A stretch of DNA of 64,000 bases from Myxococcota bacterium. GTDB taxonomy: Bacteria; Myxococcota_A; UBA796; JAFGLY01. Position 1 is the stretch's first letter. Each line of letters starts with the position of its first letter. The stretch covers positions 1 to 64,000 of the forward strand of contig JAJRWT010000029.1 of the NCBI GenBank assembly GCA_024276675.1. Direction: 5' to 3'. The notes under the pieces were generated by a model. The model saw only the letters and a list, made by a program, of their open reading frames with translations. It ran no database searches and had not been told where the DNA came from. A program made the position numbers and the translations under genes. This document shows, in pieces, positions 8,047-16,340 of the stretch.

Positions 8047-9061
8047 TGCGCCGCGCTGGTGGAAGACTGCCAGCAGCCCAGTGGCTACGTCGAAGACTCC
8101 ACCGACTGCGACGACGGCGACCCCGACATCCACCCCGGCGCCACCGAAACCTGCGACGACATCGACAACGACTGCGGCGACCCGGTGGACGACGACGACC
8201 CCGACCTGGCAGGCGCCACCACCTGGTATGCCGACGCCGACGGCGACGGCTACGGCGACTCCTCCAGCAGCCTCTACCAGTGCGACCAACCCACCGACCA
8301 CGTCACCGACTCCACCGACTGCGACGACACAGACGCCGACGTGCATCCCGGCGCCCTGGACATCTGCGCCGACGGCATCGACATGGACTGCGACGAAGTC
8401 GACGACTGCGCCGTGTTCGGGGACCTTTCCCTGGCCGACGCCCCCTGGACCGCCGGCTTGACGGGCATGACGGACCTACTGGTGGCGGCCACGGGCGACC
8501 TGGACGCCGACGGCCTGGCGGACTTCATGGTGGGCGCTCCAGGCAGCGGCCTGGGAGGCCCCGGCCTGGTGGGAATCTACTTCGGCGCCGAGGACGGCCC
8601 CGCCACCGACGACTCCGTCACCATCACCGGCGCGGGAACGGGCTCCGACATGGGCGCATCCCTGGCCACGGCCGGCGACCTGGACGCCGACGGCAGCCCC
8701 GACATCCTCCTGGGCTCTCCCGGCGAAAGCTCCGGAACCGGCGCGGCCTACCTCTTCATGGGCCCCATCACACCCGGCATGGAACTCTCCACAGGCGACG
8801 CCGACGCGGTCGTTGCCGGTGATTCAAGCCACATCGACCTGGGCGAGCCCGTGGCCGGCCTGGGCGACGTGGACGGCGACGGCCAGGCTGACGTGGGGGT
8901 GTATTTTCTGGATTCCGGCCTGGGGAGCGTTCCCTACATCGGAGTATTCAACGACATCCTCTCCGAGGGCGAGATCAGCGCCGACAACCCCGAACTCACC
9001 ATCCTCAGCAACTTCACCGACGACTCCCCCCTGGCGCTGGCCGGCGGCGACCTGGACGGCG
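8047..9061 (+). pseudogene. Internal fragment of a MopE/FG-GAP repeat protein, truncated at both ends
   Basis: The open frame starts in the middle of a metal-binding unit (AALVEDCQQPSGYVEDSTDC). It has two DCDD/CDxxDNDC MopE-like units, then FG-GAP (integrin-alpha-like) repeats: GDLDADGLADFMVGAPGSG, GDLDADGSPDILLGSPGES, GDVDGDGQADVGVYF, and stops abruptly at LAGGDLDGG. There is no signal peptide; the nearest usual start is GTG at 8035, in unrelated sequence. Family members are exported Ca2+-binding propeller proteins. At 9062 the reading switches frame into an unrelated dehydrogenase. Loss of both ends indicates a rearranged relic or an assembly artefact, not a functional gene. Confidence 0.75.
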
Positions 9062-9685
9062 GCTGCCACCATCAGCGTGAACCCGGCCACGGCCTGGCGC
9101 ATGCTCCACGACTTCGCACGGCTCCAGCCAGGGGACTGGGTTGGCATCAACGCCGCCACCTCCCAGGTGGGGCGGAACGCCATCCGCATGGCCAGACACC
9201 TGGGCTGTCACACGCTGGCCCTGGTGCGCCGCCCGGAAGCGGTCGCCGAGATCCGGGAGCTGGGCGCGGACGCCGTGCCAACCGAGGAAGAGGCCTCCCG
9301 GCGGGGGGCGACGCGCCGCGCAACGGGTGGAACTCGCCTGGCACTGGCCTTGAACGGTGTGGGCGGTTCCAGCGCCCTGGCCCTGGCCCTGGCACCCCGA
9401 GGCACCGAGGTCACCTACGGGGCCATGGCAAGGGAACCGGTCCAGGTGCCCAACGGGCCGCTCATCTTCAAGGAGATCCGCCTGGCGGGTTTCTGGGTGA
9501 CAGCTTGGTACCGCAGGGCCACGCAGACCCAGGTGCGGGCCATGATGCGGGAACTCTCCCACCTGCACGAGCTGGGCGTGGCTCACAGCTCCATCGCCGC
9601 CCGCTACCCCCTCCAGGAAGTCCACCGAGCCGTGCGAGACGCACGTCAGCGCCCAGGTGGGGCTAAGGTGCTCCTGCTCCCCTGA
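9062..9685 (+). pseudogene. 5'-truncated 2-enoyl thioester reductase (MECR/ETR-like)
   Basis: The C-terminal 207 residues of a zinc-independent medium-chain reductase. AATISVNPATAWRML is followed by LQPGDWVGINAATSQVGRNA, the NADPH-binding loop characteristic of MECR/ETR1-type enoyl reductases, then ATRRATGG...LALNGVGGSSALALA and a normal end (PLQEVHRAVRDARQRPGGAK). The N-terminal GroES-like half (about 120-150 aa), which supplies the catalytic Tyr, is absent. The frame abuts the FG-GAP fragment directly, with no start codon at the junction. Intact homologues reduce enoyl-CoA/ACP in fatty acid synthesis. This copy is almost certainly inactive unless the junction is an assembly error. Confidence 0.75.
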
Positions 9686-9803
9686 CAGCCCCACCAGGGA
9701 GACGAATCAACTCTGCCCACCCCGCCCACTCGTCCCTCCCAGCGGTCCGGTCCGTGGGCACGGATTCGTGCCGGCGGACCGGATCGTAGCCCCCTCACCT
9801 GGT

Positions 9804-11009
9804 TCATGAGCTGGACGGTTGGAAGGTTCCCATCCGGAATGGGCCAGCGGGAGCCCGGCTCCTCAAGCGGGAAAGGCGCTCTCCTGCCTTCTCCAGGGTA
9901 CTGAGATCCTTACAGAAGGCGAACCTGGCAAGGTGACGCCCGGCCCCAGGGCTCTGGTAGAAAGCGCTGGGCGGGATTGCGGCGACGCCCAGCTCGGTTG
10001 TGATGAAGCGGCAGAACTCCCGATCGTCGTGGAAGCCCAGTTCCCTGAAGTCCGCCATCATGAAATAGGTTCCATCCGGTGGGATCACGCGGAGGCCCGC
10101 GGCGTGCAAAAGAGTCATCAGCAGGTCACGCCGCTCCTGGTACTCGGCGCGGAGCACCGGATAGTAGTCGTCGGAGCGCTCGATGGCCAGGGCCATGGCC
10201 TGCTGCAACGCCGGGGGCGTGCAAAATGTGACGTATTGGTGGGCCATGCGGATGGCTATACTCAGGTCACGGTGAGCCACTGCGTAGCCGATCTTCCAAC
10301 CCGTGAGGCTGAATGTCTTGGCCGTGGACGAGATAGTGACGGTGCGCTCCCACATGCCCGGGAGCATCGCGATGGGGACGTGGACCGAGTCGCCGTAGAC
10401 CAAGTGCTCATAAACCTCGTCGGAGACAACCGTGATATCCCTCTCCACGCAGAAACGCGCCAGGGCAGAGAGTTCTGCCTCGCTGAATACCTTGCCCGTG
10501 GGGTTCATGGGGGTGTTCAGGATCAGGAGCCTGGTCCGGCGTGTACTGCGTCTCTCCAGGGCCTCCATGTCCAGCGAAAAGTCCCGTGTCAGCGGAACCG
10601 CCTGGAAACTCGCGCCAGCCATGATGGCCGATGCGGCATATGAATCGTAGTACGGTTCAAAAGCCAGGACCTGGTCACCTGGCTGGCACAGGCCCTGGAC
10701 GGTGGAGAAGATCGCCTCGGTGGCCCCGCTGAAGACCGTCACTTCGTCCTCGGGATCCGGGCGGAGCCCGTAGAAGCGCCCGACCTTGGAAGCCACAGCT
10801 TGTCGCAAGGCAGGGATCCCGTGGCTCGGCGCATACTGGTTGAGGCCGGAGCGCAAGGCTTCCACCGCTGCTTCTACTATGAAGGCGGGGCCCTGGAAGT
10901 CGGGGTAGCCTTGGGAGAGGTTGATGGCGCCGTGCTCGAGGGCGAGGGCGCTCATCTCCGTGAATATGGAGACGGCATAGGCTTCTAGCTTCGTCGGCAC
11001 AGTGGGCAT
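9804..11009 (-). CDS. Class I/II aminotransferase (KAT/methionine-type)
   Basis: A complete 401-aa PLP-dependent aminotransferase of fold type I. Visible features: INLSQGYPDFQGP near residues 29-41, LNQYAPSHGIPALRQAVA, NTPMNPTGKVF (166-175), SDEVYEHLVYG with Asp197, and the Schiff-base lysine in SSTAKTFSLTGWKIGY (Lys231). A substrate-carboxylate Arg lies in LARFAFCKD. The pattern fits the kynurenine/glutamine/methionine aminotransferase group (YbdL-like), which uses broad 2-oxoacid acceptors in the cytoplasm. The start is ATG with CGGAGA eleven bases upstream. It stands alone, and the last residues (GTFQPSSS) look like a short non-conserved tail. Confidence 0.9.
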   Translation of the reverse strand: MPTVPTKLEAYAVSIFTEMSALALEHGAINLSQGYPDFQGPAFIVEAAVEALRSGLNQYAPSHGIPALRQAVASKVGRFYGLRPDPEDEVTVFSGATEAIFSTVQGLCQPGDQVLAFEPYYDSYAASAIMAGASFQAVPLTRDFSLDMEALERRSTRRTRLLILNTPMNPTGKVFSEAELSALARFCVERDITVVSDEVYEHLVYGDSVHVPIAMLPGMWERTVTISSTAKTFSLTGWKIGYAVAHRDLSIAIRMAHQYVTFCTPPALQQAMALAIERSDDYYPVLRAEYQERRDLLMTLLHAAGLRVIPPDGTYFMMADFRELGFHDDREFCRFITTELGVAAIPPSAFYQSPGAGRHLARFAFCKDLSTLEKAGERLSRLRSRAPAGPFRMGTFQPSSS

Positions 11010-11220
11010 GCAGTTCTCCGGTGCGTTGCACTACGGCCACCGAACCTAGCGCGCTGGCAAGTCAGAAGCACGGAACGCGTGCCCGGGTGATGACGGCTTG
11101 CAGAATCACGCCAGACAGGGCGTCAAACTACCTGGAAAAGAGGCCATGCTTCCCCTCCCCTCTCCCAACCTCCCCCCTCGAGGGGCTCACCCTGCCCCAC
11201 ACGTAGGACCGGGGGCTATG

Positions 11221-11278
11221 AGCCGTCGGGAAAGCTCGGACCCGCTACGGATCGCCATGCGCTACTGCACCGGGCCCT
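11221..11278. repeat. Dispersed intergenic repeat, AGCCGTCGGGAAAGCTCGG family, copy 1
   Basis: About 57 bp nearly identical to 39027-39083. Both begin AGCCGTCGGGAAAGCTCGG and continue CCCGCT.CGGA.CGCCATGCGC and TACTGC.CCGGGCC. The inner part can form a stem (CGCCATGCG; outer CCCG/CGGG). Shorter versions of the 5' tag occur at 32439, 35962 and 59242, each just after a gene end or in a short spacer. The stretch 11010-11850 (840 bp) otherwise holds only repeats and one doubtful minus frame (11262-11639). Confidence 0.6.
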
Positions 11279-11515
11279 GCTGGACATCGTGCATTTCGAG
11301 GTATTCCAATACGCCTTCAACGCCCGATATCGAGTAAAGCACGGTATCCGTTACGGTCATCGACTCCAAGGACCATGTGCCCGAGTCAGACGAGAGCAAC
11401 AACACGACCGTGAGCGCGACTCTCTTCGAGGTGGCGGAGTAGACGGCGTCTTGGGTGTCCCGCGGCGGGCGGTCGTCTGGGAGCTGTGGTTCCGTTTTGG
11501 TGTCCGTCGGCCGGA

Positions 11516-11616
11516 GGGGCTCTCCAGCCTCCGTCCTGTTCTTCGAACTCCGGTCTCCGGGGCTCTCCAGCCTCCGTCCTGTTCTTCGAACTCCGGTCTC
11601 CGGGGCTCTCCAGCCT
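11516..11616. repeat. 43-bp tandem repeat, about 2.3 copies
   Basis: Exact repeats start at 11516, 11559 and 11602 (unit GGGGCTCTCCAGCCTCCGTC followed by CTGTTCTTCGAACTCCGGTCTCC); the third copy is cut after 15 bp. The units carry a TTCGAA palindrome. They lie directly before the 62-bp hairpin array, in an intergenic region downstream of the endonuclease/phosphatase-fold gene (minus strand). Confidence 0.85.
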
Positions 11617-11632
11617 GTACCCGAGCCTCGAT

Positions 11633-11802
11633 GTTTCACATTTTCGATTCGTCGGAGAGGAAACGCAAAAATGAAACCGATTCGGGCCCTGGGTGTTTCA
11701 CATTTTCGATTCGTCGGAGAGGAAACGCAAAAATGAAACCGATTCGGGCCCTGGGTGTTTCACATTTTCGATTCGTCGGAGAGGAAACGCAAAAATGAAA
11801 CC
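11633..11802. repeat. 62-bp tandem hairpin array, three copies
   Basis: Copies start at 11633, 11695 and 11757. Each has a 46-bp core bounded by GTTTCACATTTT and AAAAATGAAAC (an imperfect inverted repeat, so a stem-loop), followed by the identical 16-bp spacer CGATTCGGGCCCTGGGT. The last copy lacks the spacer. The core is A/T-rich compared with its surroundings. Spacers are identical, so this is not a CRISPR. The array ends 49 bp before the stop of the minus-strand gene at 11851. Confidence 0.9.
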
Positions 11803-11850
11803 AGTGACTGCGAGAGGGGGGCGCTGGTCGCGGTTTCTCGGCCATCGCCT

Positions 11851-13272
11851 TCAGTGGGAGAACGAGCACTGGTCGTTGAGGGCTTCGTCGATGGTCTCCA
11901 GCAGGTGGTTCACCAGCTCTGTGATCCGATCAGTGGAGAGATCCTCGTTCTGCTCGGAAAGAGCCTGGTCCGAGACGGTGCCGTCGTTTGGGGAGGAGTC
12001 GTCGGGGCAGTCGGGGCTGCTCAGGGGCTGTGCCCGTTCAGTCGCGCCGTCGCCGTTCCAGTCCAGAGCGCAGCTCACGGCTCGGTGGTCCATGGCGGAG
12101 GATTCGAAGGCGCCGCAGTCGGCCAGCAGGTCGCCGTCGTGGGTCTGGCATTCCGCGGTGTCGATGAAGTCGGAGTAGACGTTGTCGAAGGTGAAGAGTC
12201 CCGGTAGGCTCACCCCGGGTATGGACGTGAAGGTGACGGTGGGATCGATGTCCGAGGTGTGCCAGGACCAGTCAGGGTCGTCGTGGACGTTGACCACCCA
12301 GGGGTGCTCATCGTTGGAGAGGTTGGGGTCGAAGTTGAAGTCGCCCTGCACCAGGTGCTGGTAGTCGGGATCGAGGATGGCGGGTTGGCATGACTCACCG
12401 GCTTCGCAGGCATCGCAGTCGTGGACGCCCGTGGAGTAGGGTTGGCCGTCTTCCCAGGCCACGCAGGTTTCCTGGAAGAGCTGCGTGATGGCCTCGTCGC
12501 GGCAGGACTTGCCCAGGTCCAGACCTGCTCCGGTGGTCATTGGGTTGGGGGCCTGGGGGTGCAGGTTGGCAACCTGGACCTCCTGGCCGCAGATTTCGGC
12601 CAGTACGGCAAAGACGCCGATGTTGACGTCGCAGCCCTCCAGTGGAACCGCCGAGCTGCCCCAGCCCTGGCTGGACCACTCGTCGAAGCTGCCAGCGCCG
12701 CAGTAGCTCCCCTGGGGGCAGCCCGGGATGGTGCCAACGTCGTTGTGGACAGCCACACAGTCGTAGCCCATGAGGGGCGAGCAGACGATGGTGTAGTCCG
12801 GCCCCAGCAGCCTTTGCACCACCTCGAGCCTGTCCTGGTAGTCGTAGCAGGTGTGTTCCGGGGGATAGGCCTGGCTGATGGCCTGGCACTCCGCCAGGTC
12901 GGCCTCGTATGAGTCCTGGCATTCCTGGCGTCTTTTGGATTCAAAGATCTGCCACCACGGGGGAGCGCACTGATCGTAGGCGTCGGAGGCGCTGGCCTCG
13001 CAGGTCTCCTGCGCGGCTTCCAGGTTGCCTTCCTGCCCGTCTTCGCACTGAGCGGTGCTCATCACCTCTTGCAGGGTGACGATTGCCGGCTCCTGCTGGG
13101 CGATGGCGGAGGCGATGACGCGGAGTTGCTCTTCGTCGGGGAGCTTGTACATGTCGATGCCGTTGGCGGCGACGCCGTTGCCTACGTTGAGGGTCATGGT
13201 GGTGAGGTCTGAGTCGCAGTCCTGCGCGTGCAGGGGCGTGGAGAGGAGCAACGCTGGGAGAAAGCTGAGCAT
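11851..13272 (-). CDS. Secreted endonuclease/exonuclease/phosphatase-fold protein
   Basis: A 473-aa protein with a cleavable signal (SFLPALLLSTPLHAQ, cut near residue 17) and the DNase I-like (EEP) catalytic pattern: LNVGN with Asn (residues 28-32), LQEV with metal Glu69, NLHPQAP, QGDFNFDPN around residue 315, and a terminal DHRAVSC motif with the catalytic His. Insertions rich in paired Cys (for example CYDYQDRLE, CGAGSF, CDACEAGESC) suggest disulfides in an oxidising compartment. The C-terminal ~70 residues are acidic. The substrate could be nucleic acid, a phosphoester or a lipid; sequence alone does not decide. It is monocistronic, and the start ATG has only a weak ribosome site. Confidence 0.85.
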   Translation of the reverse strand: MLSFLPALLLSTPLHAQDCDSDLTTMTLNVGNGVAANGIDMYKLPDEEQLRVIASAIAQQEPAIVTLQEVMSTAQCEDGQEGNLEAAQETCEASASDAYDQCAPPWWQIFESKRRQECQDSYEADLAECQAISQAYPPEHTCYDYQDRLEVVQRLLGPDYTIVCSPLMGYDCVAVHNDVGTIPGCPQGSYCGAGSFDEWSSQGWGSSAVPLEGCDVNIGVFAVLAEICGQEVQVANLHPQAPNPMTTGAGLDLGKSCRDEAITQLFQETCVAWEDGQPYSTGVHDCDACEAGESCQPAILDPDYQHLVQGDFNFDPNLSNDEHPWVVNVHDDPDWSWHTSDIDPTVTFTSIPGVSLPGLFTFDNVYSDFIDTAECQTHDGDLLADCGAFESSAMDHRAVSCALDWNGDGATERAQPLSSPDCPDDSSPNDGTVSDQALSEQNEDLSTDRITELVNHLLETIDEALNDQCSFSH

Positions 13273-13532
13273 GTTTCAGCTCTGGTGCTGGGGTTCTGAA
13301 AAGCGCTGGGGACGGCACGGCAATTCTACCACAGAGCAGGACAGCTCCGCGCCATCGTTCGTTGTTGGGTCTCCTGGGAGCGCGGGCGTCTCGCCAACGA
13401 TGATCGCCTCCTGGCGACCTGGCATCCACTGCATCGGCCCGGTCTGCTTGGCCATCGCGGGGGCGGCAGTGAGTATGCCTGCTGATGCAATCCGACGTTC
13501 GTGGCTTCCATTTTCGCGCTCGATCCCGTGAA

Positions 13533-14720
13533 CTATGAACTCCACGGAAACGACTGGATGTCGGTCCAGGGGAGGACCTGTCCCTGGCTGCGGCTCTGTG
13601 CGACTTCACCTCCGTAGACGAGTATTTGTTGGAGGCTAGCCTCGGGGGCGGGCGGAACAGCCTCACGCAGCAACTGGGCCAGGTGGTTCAGGTTACCGAA
13701 GAACGAGGGATGGACGGTGGCTCCCGACTTGGCCTCAACGGCCAGCAGGTCGTTCCCGCGGTCCACCACCAGGTCCACCTCTCTGCCACGGCGATCACGC
13801 CAGTGGTACAGCCGAGGGCGCAGACCGGCATGGACCAGGGCCTTGGTGATCTCGGAGAACACCCACGTTTCGAAAAGGGCTCCGCGCAGCGGGTGGAGAC
13901 GGAGGTGATCGGCGGAGCGAATCCCCAGCAGCCAGCAGCAAAGTCCGCTGTCCAGGAAATGCAGCTTGGGCGACTTTACCAATCGTTTTCGCAGGTTGCG
14001 GTGCAGGGGAGGGAGGCGTTGCAGAAGGTAGCTCGCCTCCAGGACGGACAGCCACGAGCGGGCGGTGTTGTGGGATACGCCCACGCCGCCCCCCAGGGCG
14101 GAGAGGTTGACCAGCGTGGATGTCTGGCCGGCCGCCAGTTCCATGAAGGATTGGAAGGCCGTGAGGTCCCCGATGGCCAGCAGCTTCCGGACATCCCGCT
14201 CCACGTAGGTGCCCACGTAGGCTCCCAGCCACCGGGAGGCATCTATCCCCCGATGGTGTATTGCCGGATAGCCACCCTCCCAGACTGCCCGCCACAGGTT
14301 GTCCACCGGTGAGAGGCTCCGCCGCTCCGCGATGTCCAGCGGCAATAGATCGAGCAGCGCCGTTCGTCCCGCCAAGGACTGGGTCACATCGGAGCGCAGC
14401 GCCAGATTGGACGAACCGGTAAGCACGAAGCGTCCGGGCCTTGGGTCTTGGTCCAGCATCCCCTGGAGGTAGCTGAGCAGGTGGGGGGCGCGCTGTATTT
14501 CGTCGAGGATCGCTCCCTGCTCGTACTCCGCGAGGAATCCACGAGGATCGTCCAGGGCGTAGCGCCGGAGATCCGGATCCTCCAGCGAGACATAGTCCTT
14601 GCCGGGAAAGGCCATTCGACAGAGCGTGGTCTTGCCGGACTGGCGCGGCCCCGTGACGGTGACAGCGGGGAAGGAGCGAGCCAGCTCCAGCAGAACCGGT
14701 TGTATTCGCCGAAGAATCAT
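13533..14720 (-). CDS. AAA_14/DUF4143 ATPase
   Basis: A 395-aa two-domain protein of the widespread AAA_14-DUF4143 family. Walker A GPRQSGKT is at residues 24-31; Walker B is in GAILDEIQ; sensor-1 is in FVLTGSSN. The C-terminal DUF4143 has EASYLLQRLPP, LHFLDSGLCCWLLG, GALFETWVFSEI, and YHWRDRRGREVDLVV followed by LLAVEAKSG, which resembles a PD-(D/E)xK nuclease core (D...ExK). Function is not firmly known; members are suspected in stress or mobile-element biology. The ATG at 14720 is chosen over an upstream GTG (14753) because an inverted repeat fills the intervening bases. Confidence 0.9.
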   Translation of the reverse strand: MILRRIQPVLLELARSFPAVTVTGPRQSGKTTLCRMAFPGKDYVSLEDPDLRRYALDDPRGFLAEYEQGAILDEIQRAPHLLSYLQGMLDQDPRPGRFVLTGSSNLALRSDVTQSLAGRTALLDLLPLDIAERRSLSPVDNLWRAVWEGGYPAIHHRGIDASRWLGAYVGTYVERDVRKLLAIGDLTAFQSFMELAAGQTSTLVNLSALGGGVGVSHNTARSWLSVLEASYLLQRLPPLHRNLRKRLVKSPKLHFLDSGLCCWLLGIRSADHLRLHPLRGALFETWVFSEITKALVHAGLRPRLYHWRDRRGREVDLVVDRGNDLLAVEAKSGATVHPSFFGNLNHLAQLLREAVPPAPEASLQQILVYGGEVAQSRSQGQVLPWTDIQSFPWSS

Positions 14721-14725
14721 GTGCT

Positions 14726-14748
14726 GATTGTAACTCTGACTTACAATC
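14726..14748. promoter_or_regulatory. Operator-like inverted repeat before the AAA/DUF4143 gene
   Basis: GATTGTAA-N7-TTACAATC is a perfect 8-bp inverted repeat six bases upstream of the ATG at 14720. It is A/T-rich in a G/C-rich background, so it is a candidate autoregulatory operator. The binding protein is unknown. Confidence 0.5.
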
Positions 14749-14753
14749 GGCAC

Positions 14754-15416
14754 AAGGCAGGTCAGCGCGCATGGAATTCATCGGCTACCTGGAATGGACC
14801 TGTCCGAAGGTTCAGAACGGGCTGAGGGGATGGCACGGTGCTCCACGAGCGGGCCATGGTTGTTCACGCCGGGCGCATGTGTCCAAGCTTTGAAAGCCCC
14901 CTTGCCCAGCCAGGTCGAGCCCCGGCCATGGCTACCGGAGTCCAAATCCCACAGCTCCCTTCCAGGATTTCCAAGACGCTCCGTCGCCTCGACCGGGTCT
15001 CCGGTCCAAGAGCGGGGGTGGTGGGTGTGGCAGCGGGGGTGGTGGCCGGTGTACCAGTGGAAGGAAGAGGATCCGGAGCTGCTGGACAGTGTCCTTCCGG
15101 TAGCGGTGCAACGCCGCCATGATCGTGACACGACCCTGACGGCGGTCATATCCACCGACTGGCATTTCTCACCGTTCAACAGCAGGCCGCCTTTGGGCGA
15201 AGCATCTTTGCGTACAGGAGCCAGGCGCGGCTCCGTCGGCAGGGGTACATGGCAGGCCATGGCATCGCGGGCCAACCTCGTGGAGGTTGGCCCGCATGCG
15301 GAGCATGGCCTTTCAGGGCTTGCATTGCCCTGGGGCAGCAGAGGCGAGCGGTTACTCCGGTTGCGGCTCCGGCCATGGGAAGCGGACGGTGGCGAGTCGT
15401 TGTTCGCCGGCCTGGC
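14754..15416. other. Gene-free stretch with IS66 debris
   Basis: About 660 bp with no supportable gene. Long frames on both strands here are G/C-driven shadows. A 14894-14965 segment looks superficially tRNA-like (a D-loop-like CCCAGCCAGGTCGAGC) but does not fold. The right part (15180-15410) is probably the continuation of the decayed IS66 tnpB. Confidence 0.4.
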
Positions 15417-15536
15417 TCAGCTCGATGAAACGTGCTCCGGGGTGACTTGGGCAAGCGTGTCCCGGAAGTTCCATGGCATCCACGCTGCGGGCTCGTTGGC
15501 CACCAGGATGCGCATGTGGGGCGTCACCTGGATCAT
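15417..15536 (-). pseudogene. tnpB: IS66 TnpB remnant (N-terminal 39 codons)
   Basis: The ATG at 15536 overlaps the tnpA-like stop (ATGA), as in intact IS66 elements. The product begins MIQVTPHMRILVANEPAA, close to what I recall of IS66 TnpB starts (RILVA.EPVD), then runs into a premature TGA. In another frame downstream, FIELSQAGEQRL may be the remains of the same gene. TnpB (Orf2) is an accessory protein needed for IS66 transposition. This copy is broken. Confidence 0.55.
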
Positions 15537-15952
15537 GAGTCCCTCCCGTAGAAAGCCGCAGCAAGGCTCGCCATGTCCAGCCTCTCCCGATGCCCCAGCC
15601 GAATCACCATTTGGCCACCATCGGGACGGGACAGCTCGACAACCGTGCCGACCAATTCGGGCGTATTACGGACCTGGGGCGGGGACAGCTCCACGAAACC
15701 ACTGGCTCCGGAAATTGACTCGGCATGCCTCTCTCGGCTTTCCTTCAAACGCCTCTTCAGCGCTGTGTACTCCAGCGACACTACTTTGGAGATCAGACAA
15801 AGACCGTGTAGCTCTGCAAGCGACACAGCCCAACTCCACAACTCCGCGGGTATGCGCTCTCCGTTGCGTTTCCTCGCCCGCCACCTTTCCATCTTCTCCA
15901 ACAGGTCCGCAACTTCGGGGGGGAGCGGTCTGTTCCGCTGCTCTCTTGCCAT
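15533..15952 (-). CDS. tnpA: IS66-type accessory protein TnpA-like
   Basis: A 139-aa protein with REQRNRPLPPEVADLLEKME, then a helix-turn-helix-like segment (ELWSWAVSLAELHGLCLISK, SLEYTALKRRLKE) and a C-terminal SGFVELSPP...GTVVELSRPDGGQMVIRLGH...LDMASLAAAFY. The C-terminal VEL-x-L-x-L pattern followed by a short helix is how IS66 TnpA (Orf1) proteins usually end. The gene is intact but its partner tnpB is truncated and no tnpC is present, so the element cannot move by itself. Start ATG 15952 is supported by the parallel start of the second copy at 21677. A decayed copy lies at 21478-21677 in the same orientation. Confidence 0.6.
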   Translation of the reverse strand: MAREQRNRPLPPEVADLLEKMERWRARKRNGERIPAELWSWAVSLAELHGLCLISKVVSLEYTALKRRLKESRERHAESISGASGFVELSPPQVRNTPELVGTVVELSRPDGGQMVIRLGHRERLDMASLAAAFYGRDS

Positions 15953-16054
15953 GAGCCACATCGCACTTGCATGGCCACGGCCTCATGCCGTGGCGCCGTG
16001 GCTCACAAACCTACCCCTCCAAACCACTGGGCTCACGCAGGCTTGCCGGAAGGG
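15741..16054. repeat. Direct repeat copy 1 (IS66 5' end)
   Basis: Homologous to 21483-21780. It covers the 5' half of the tnpA-like gene and about 100 bp upstream, including the identical hairpin GCCACGGC-ctcat-GCCGTGGC (15974-15994) and GGCTTGCCGGAAGG at the end. Both copies point the same way. Copy 1 is longer by one ~17-bp block inside the gene. Confidence 0.85.
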
Positions 16055-16135
16055 CGCCTTTTGGGCAATTCCGACCGAGTCGATGCCGAGGCTGACCTTG
16101 GTCTGGATTTTCCAGGGCTCTGGGTTCATTCCGTC

Positions 16136-16340
16136 TCGGTTGGCTGGGCCTCGGCATCGCTTTCGCACCATGCGTGAACGAAACGCTCGATCAGCCGTTC
16201 TAGTGACGGAATGTCTGTCGCGGGCTGCTCGTCCTCACTGTGCAGGCTCCCGAACCAGAGCTGATCCCCCTCGTAGGCCCAAAGTCCAACTCGGCGTTGG
16301 TGTGTTCCCGCACGGCTGCCAGTAGCGCCACCACCCCCAG
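16136..16340 (-). pseudogene. Frameshifted C-terminal gene fragment, unknown family
   Basis: Two successive minus-strand frames read as one plausible protein: AQELGVVALLAAVREHTNAE, then after a one-base shift YEGDQLWFGSLHSEDEQPAT and LERLIERFVHAWCESDAEAQ to a TGA at 16136. Neither frame has a start. It abuts a plus-strand gene fragment head to head at about 16340. I do not recognise the family. Continuity of sense across the shift is the only evidence, so confidence is low. Confidence 0.35.

Noticed and set aside
11262..11639. 125-codon minus-strand frame between the aminotransferase and the hairpin array
   Set aside because: Half of it is translation of the 43-bp tandem repeat; no start context. 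The remaining 60 residues might be a relic but cannot be supported.
11633..11802. Possible CRISPR array
   Set aside because: Only three units, spacers are identical and 16 bp long, and no cas genes are present.
13276..13545. 89-codon minus-strand frame before the endonuclease/phosphatase-fold gene
   Set aside because: It overlaps the AAA_14 gene end, has no recognisable domain, and may be part of a repeated intergenic sequence; evidence too thin to call a gene.
14894..14965. tRNA-like segment with a D-arm-like CCCAGCCAGGTCGAGC
   Set aside because: No acceptor stem closes within tRNA length, position 33 is not U, and the T-arm does not pair. At most a relic.
14794..15954. 386-codon plus-strand frame
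   Set aside because: Runs antisense through the IS66 tnpA-like gene and non-coding debris; no domain.
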